NCBI GenBank assembly: GCA_023429265.1
Contig: JAEYVS010000100.1
Coordinates: forward strand, 1 to 16,517
Direction: 5' to 3'
DNA: 16,517 nucleotides
Source of the DNA: Bacteroidota bacterium
GTDB lineage: Bacteria; Bacteroidota; Ignavibacteria; Tepidaquicellales; Tepidaquicellaceae
Made by a program: the position numbers and the translations under genes
Shown: piece by piece, positions 14,366 to 16,517 of the stretch
Position numbering within the stretch: the stretch's first letter is position 1
Layout: each line of letters starts with the position of its first letter
The notes under the pieces: model-generated
Told to the model about the DNA's origin: nothing
The model's database searches: none
The model's input: the letters and a program-made list of their open reading frames with translations, nothing else

Positions 14366-14394
14366 AAATCTTCACATTCTTCCAAAATTATCCA

Positions 14395-14425
14395 TTTGAT
14401 TTAATTCAAAATATGGGTATATTGT
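14395..14425 (+). promoter_or_regulatory. Candidate promoter of rplU-rpmA
   Basis: TTTG (14395-14398), 19 nt, then TATATTGT (14418-14425), close to the Bacteroidota TTTG-N19-TAnnTTTG pattern. Transcription would begin around 14431, leaving a leader of about 30 nt. Confidence 0.45.
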
Positions 14426-14427
14426 TA

Positions 14428-14444
14428 ATTCTAAAATTTAGAAT
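14428..14444 (+). promoter_or_regulatory. 17-nt palindrome in the rplU leader
   Basis: ATTCTAAA and TTTAGAAT flank a single A, giving a perfect inverted repeat right after the predicted -7 box and 15 nt before the rplU ATG. It could be an operator or a small leader hairpin. A/T-rich chance cannot be excluded. Confidence 0.3.
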
Positions 14445-14459
14445 ATACTTAATAAACAT

Positions 14460-14771
14460 ATGTTTGCAATAGTAGATATACAGGGCAGCCAATACAGGGT
14501 TCAGGAAAACGATAAGGTTTATGTCCCGAAATTAGGCAATGACGCAGGCGAAAAAGTAACCTTCGACAAGGTTCTCATGCTTTCACCTGACGGAAAGAAA
14601 TTCGAGATCGGCACTCCCCTGCTTGATGGTAAATCAATCCAGGCTACAGTCGTAGATCACGTAAAAGATGATAAGGTGATAGTATTCAAGAAAAAGAGAA
14701 GAAAAGGCTACCAGAAGAAAAGAGGACACAGACAGCAGTACACTTTAATTTCCATAGATAAAATCGCATAG
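14460..14771 (+). CDS. rplU: 50S ribosomal protein L21
   Basis: 103 aa, the usual length for bL21. The start MFAIVDIQGSQYRVQENDKV corresponds to the family's MYAIIETGGKQYRV motif, and the basic end FKKKRRKGYQKKRGHRQQYTLISIDKI is the conserved rRNA-contacting segment. It binds 23S rRNA early in large-subunit assembly. The ATG has no Shine-Dalgarno site. It forms the standard rplU-rpmA pair. Confidence 0.97.
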   Translation: MFAIVDIQGSQYRVQENDKVYVPKLGNDAGEKVTFDKVLMLSPDGKKFEIGTPLLDGKSIQATVVDHVKDDKVIVFKKKRRKGYQKKRGHRQQYTLISIDKIA

Positions 14772-14775
14772 GAGA
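14770..14775 (+). promoter_or_regulatory. Shine-Dalgarno site of rpmA overlapping the rplU stop
   Basis: AGGAGA begins inside the TAG stop of rplU and lies 8 nt before the rpmA ATG. It is one of the few clear ribosome sites in the window and suggests translational coupling of the two ribosomal genes. Confidence 0.65.
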
Positions 14776-14783
14776 AATATACA

Positions 14784-15041
14784 ATGGCACATAAAAAAGG
14801 TTTAGGAAGTACTAAAAACGGCCGCGACTCACATTCCCAGAGACTTGGTATCAAGAAATTTGGCGGAGAAAGGGTCATAGCCGGAAACATCATCGCAAGA
14901 CAAAGAGGCACAAAATTCCTTCCGGGAAAGAACGTAGGACTTGGTAAGGACCACACCATCTTCTCACTAATAGATGGTACAGTGCTATTCACAAATAAAG
15001 CAGGAAGAAAAGTAATAAACGTCGAGCCTGCAAATGCATAA
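14784..15041 (+). CDS. rpmA: 50S ribosomal protein L27
   Basis: 85 aa, full length for bL27. It starts directly with MAHKKGLGSTKNGRDS, so the N-terminal tail that reaches the peptidyl-transferase centre is present without the cleavable extension found in Firmicutes. The core motifs RLGIKKFGGE, GNIIARQRGTKFLPGKNVG and GKDHTIFSLIDG are intact. It is co-transcribed with rplU (12 bp apart) and ends before a strong terminator. Confidence 0.98.
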   Translation: MAHKKGLGSTKNGRDSHSQRLGIKKFGGERVIAGNIIARQRGTKFLPGKNVGLGKDHTIFSLIDGTVLFTNKAGRKVINVEPANA

Positions 15042-15061
15042 GTTTTAATCAACAGGTTATT

Positions 15062-15097
15062 AAAAAGGTTACTGCCGGAAGGCGGTAACCTTTTTTT
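15062..15097 (+). terminator. Terminator of rplU-rpmA
   Basis: GGTTACTGCC pairs with GGCGGTAACC (one U-G wobble) around a GGAA tetraloop of the GNRA class, flanked by five A residues and followed by seven T residues. It is a strong intrinsic terminator 20 nt after the rpmA stop and only 31 nt before the mdh start. Confidence 0.9.
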
Positions 15098-15128
15098 ATT
15101 CTCTAAAATTTAAAATCTAACAGTAAAA

Positions 15129-16064
15129 ATGAAAATCACAGTAGTTGGCGCAGGAAATGTAGGAGCTACCGTTGCGAACGTAGTTGCCGAAAAGGAACTG
15201 GCAAATGAAGTAGTACTGCTTGACATCAAAGAAGGCATAGCCGAAGGAAAATCGCTCGACATATGGCAGACAGCCCCGATAAACAGTTACGATACCAGGG
15301 TCATAGGCTCCACTAATGATTATTCAGCGACAGCAGGCTCAGAAGTGGTTGTAATCACCTCAGGACTGCCCAGAAAGCCCGGTATGAGCAGAGATGACCT
15401 AATCTCGACAAACGCAGGGATCGTGAAGTCAGTTACAGAGAATATAATGAAACATTCCCCGGACACCATAATCATCGTGGTATCAAATCCCCTCGATGTG
15501 ATGACATATTGCGCGTATATGGCCGCAGGTTTACCTTCAAGTAAGGTAATGGGTATGGCAGGGATATTAGATACGGCGAGATACAGGGCGTTCCTGGCTA
15601 CTGAACTGAACTGCTCACCAAAGGACATACAGGCTGTCTTAATGGGCGGCCACGGCGATACAATGGTACCATTACCACGATACACTACATTAGGCGGTAT
15701 CCCGATTACCGAATTCATCTCTGAAGAAAAGCTAAACCCAATTATCGAAAGAACCAAAAAAGGCGGCGGAGAACTCGTACAGCTAATGGGTACATCTGCA
15801 TGGTATGCTCCGGGCGCGGCAGCAGCGCAGATGGTCGAGGCCATAGTCCGCGACCAGAAGAGGATCTTCCCGGTGTGCGCGTGGCTGGAAGGTCAGTACG
15901 GAATGGATAAAATTTACCTTGGAGTACCTGTGAAACTCGGAAAGAACGGTATTGAGGAAATCATCGAGCTTAAGCTGAATGATGAAGAGACAAAATTATT
16001 AAATGAATCTGCTGAGGCAGTAAGAGAAGTGATGGGCGTGTATGATAATATGATGAAGGGATAG
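15129..16064 (+). CDS. mdh: NAD-dependent malate dehydrogenase (LDH-like type)
   Basis: 311 aa, typical length of LDH-like bacterial MDH. It interconverts malate and oxaloacetate in the TCA cycle in the cytoplasm. Visible features: Rossmann GAGNVGA (7-13), Asp32 ending strand 2 (prefers NAD over NADP), GLPRKPGMSRDD (79-90) with Arg82, the substrate-specifying Arg of MDH rather than LDH, and Arg88; VSNPLDVMTY (118-127, Asn120); LDTAR (147-151) with catalytic Asp148 and Arg151; GGHGD (173-177) with catalytic His175. The terminator of the ribosomal pair ends 31 bp upstream, so the promoter must be very close or overlap it; I see no clear one. The start is SD-less. A terminator follows at 16102-16135. 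Confidence 0.96.
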   Translation: MKITVVGAGNVGATVANVVAEKELANEVVLLDIKEGIAEGKSLDIWQTAPINSYDTRVIGSTNDYSATAGSEVVVITSGLPRKPGMSRDDLISTNAGIVKSVTENIMKHSPDTIIIVVSNPLDVMTYCAYMAAGLPSSKVMGMAGILDTARYRAFLATELNCSPKDIQAVLMGGHGDTMVPLPRYTTLGGIPITEFISEEKLNPIIERTKKGGGELVQLMGTSAWYAPGAAAAQMVEAIVRDQKRIFPVCAWLEGQYGMDKIYLGVPVKLGKNGIEEIIELKLNDEETKLLNESAEAVREVMGVYDNMMKG

Positions 16065-16067
16065 TAA

Positions 16068-16088
16068 AGTTAAGAGTTAAGAGTTAAA
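16068..16088 (+). repeat. Triple heptamer tandem repeat
   Basis: AGTTAAG, AGTTAAG and AGTTAAA follow one another just after the mdh stop. It is a short tandem repeat, probably from replication slippage, with no known function. Confidence 0.7.
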
Positions 16089-16101
16089 ATCGAAAGATTA
16101 G

Positions 16102-16135
16102 AAAGTGAAGGCAGCTATGTCTTCACTTTTTTTTT
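16102..16135 (+). terminator. Terminator of mdh, overlapping the opposite gene's stop
   Basis: AAAGTGAAG and CTTCACTTT pair around a 10-nt loop, followed by a run of T residues (nine in all at 16127-16135). It is an intrinsic terminator 38 nt after the mdh stop. Its 3' arm and T-run are also the last codons and the stop of the convergent anti-sigma gene. Confidence 0.85.
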
Positions 16136-16517
16136 CTTATAACCAGACCCATCTCGGTACCCTTTTCATCTGAATTACAATAAAACTCATCCACAAGCGA
16201 CATTATTATGTAGACTCCCCTGCCTGATTCCTTGAGGAGGTTTTCATCATTTGTGGGATCGGGTAGAGTAGAGATATCAAAACCATCTCCCTCATCTCTG
16301 ACCTTAATTTCGATCATATCATCGGTATAATTTACTATCACGTGCACCTTCTTACCGGGGTCTTCATTATTCCCGTGAACTATGGCATTTACCACAGCTT
16401 CTGAGACTGCTATCTGGAGATTAATAAACCTGTCTTCCCTGAATTGAAGCTTTTGATTGAGCTTGATTAGTACCTGCTCTACCTTGTGTACTTCAGATCT
16501 GTCGCTATTAAGTTCGA
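16123..16517 (-). CDS. RsbW-like anti-sigma factor / HATPase protein (partial, runs off the right edge)
   Basis: The frame is open from the window edge, so the 5' end is missing; 130 residues are present and probably only about 10 are lost. GHKL-type ATPase motifs: N box SEAVVNAIVHGN, G1 box VRDEGDGFD and G2 box ESGRGVYIIMSLVDEF. A helix with RSEVHKVEQVLIKLNQKL precedes them, as in RsbW/SpoIIAB proteins. These bind ATP and hold a sigma factor, or phosphorylate an STAS-type antagonist, in partner-switching stress signalling; the partners are outside the window. A GTG at 16395 is not the start because it falls inside the N box. Its stop codon lies in the mdh terminator stem. Confidence 0.85.
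   Translation of the reverse strand, partial: ELNSDRSEVHKVEQVLIKLNQKLQFREDRFINLQIAVSEAVVNAIVHGNNEDPGKKVHVIVNYTDDMIEIKVRDEGDGFDISTLPDPTNDENLLKESGRGVYIIMSLVDEFYCNSDEKGTEMGLVIRKKK

Noticed and set aside
15320..15844. 174-codon open frame antisense to mdh
   Set aside because: It lies entirely opposite a well-supported enzyme gene, has low-complexity composition and no recognisable domain, and is a shadow of the codon pattern of mdh.
16123..16395. A 90-residue protein starting at the GTG at 16395
   Set aside because: The start falls inside the conserved N box; the frame stays open to the window edge and encodes the expected preceding helix.

Overview
The window looks like a chromosomal segment from a Bacteroidota/Chlorobi-group bacterium, most likely of the Ignavibacteria type. 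Three things point that way. One secreted protein carries the C-terminal type IX secretion (Por) sorting domain with the 'YPNPFNPSTTI' signature. Several intergenic regions hold TTTG / TAnnTTTG-like promoter elements. Most genes have no Shine-Dalgarno sequence. No phage, integrase, intact IS element or CRISPR array is visible, so this is ordinary housekeeping and transport sequence rather than a mobile island. The species assignment is an inference.

Layout. Positions 1-348 hold no gene but carry seven small hairpins, one of them a terminator. 349-1812 (-) is a secreted PQQ-type glucose/sorbosone dehydrogenase-like protein with a T9SS tail. 1813-2135 is a divergent intergenic region with a good minus-strand promoter and a 19-codon micro-ORF. 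2136-10486 (+) is a six-gene ABC importer operon: two tandem paralogous substrate-binding lipoproteins, two permeases that resemble YejB and YejE far more than generic OppB/OppC, and two separate ATPases. Its last gene overlaps by 4 bp the convergent 10483-11964 (-), a helical TPR-like protein of an uncharacterised Bacteroidota family.

The right third is a set of short units: a 108-aa protein (12066-12392, +), tRNA-Ala(GGC) (12443-12515, -), a small zinc-ribbon protein (12577-12822, -), a fatty acid desaturase (12941-13891, +), a NUDIX hydrolase whose start region is broken (about 13910-14365, +), rplU-rpmA with a strong terminator, NAD-dependent malate dehydrogenase (15129-16064, +), and the nearly complete C-terminal part of an RsbW-like anti-sigma/HATPase protein running off the right edge (-).

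How the genes work together. The operon proposes a Yej-like peptide (or peptide-conjugate) importer: lipoprotein receptors capture substrate outside the inner membrane, the YejB/YejE-like pair forms the channel, and the two ATPases do the work that one fused YejF does in Enterobacteria. The other genes are housekeeping (ribosome, TCA cycle, tRNA, membrane lipid) with no evident link to the transporter. The points most worth checking are the Yej-like operon with doubled receptor and split ATPase, the in-frame stop at codon 3 of the NUDIX gene, the hairpin cluster at the left edge, and a 59-bp block of almost unchanged DNA shared by the two receptor genes.
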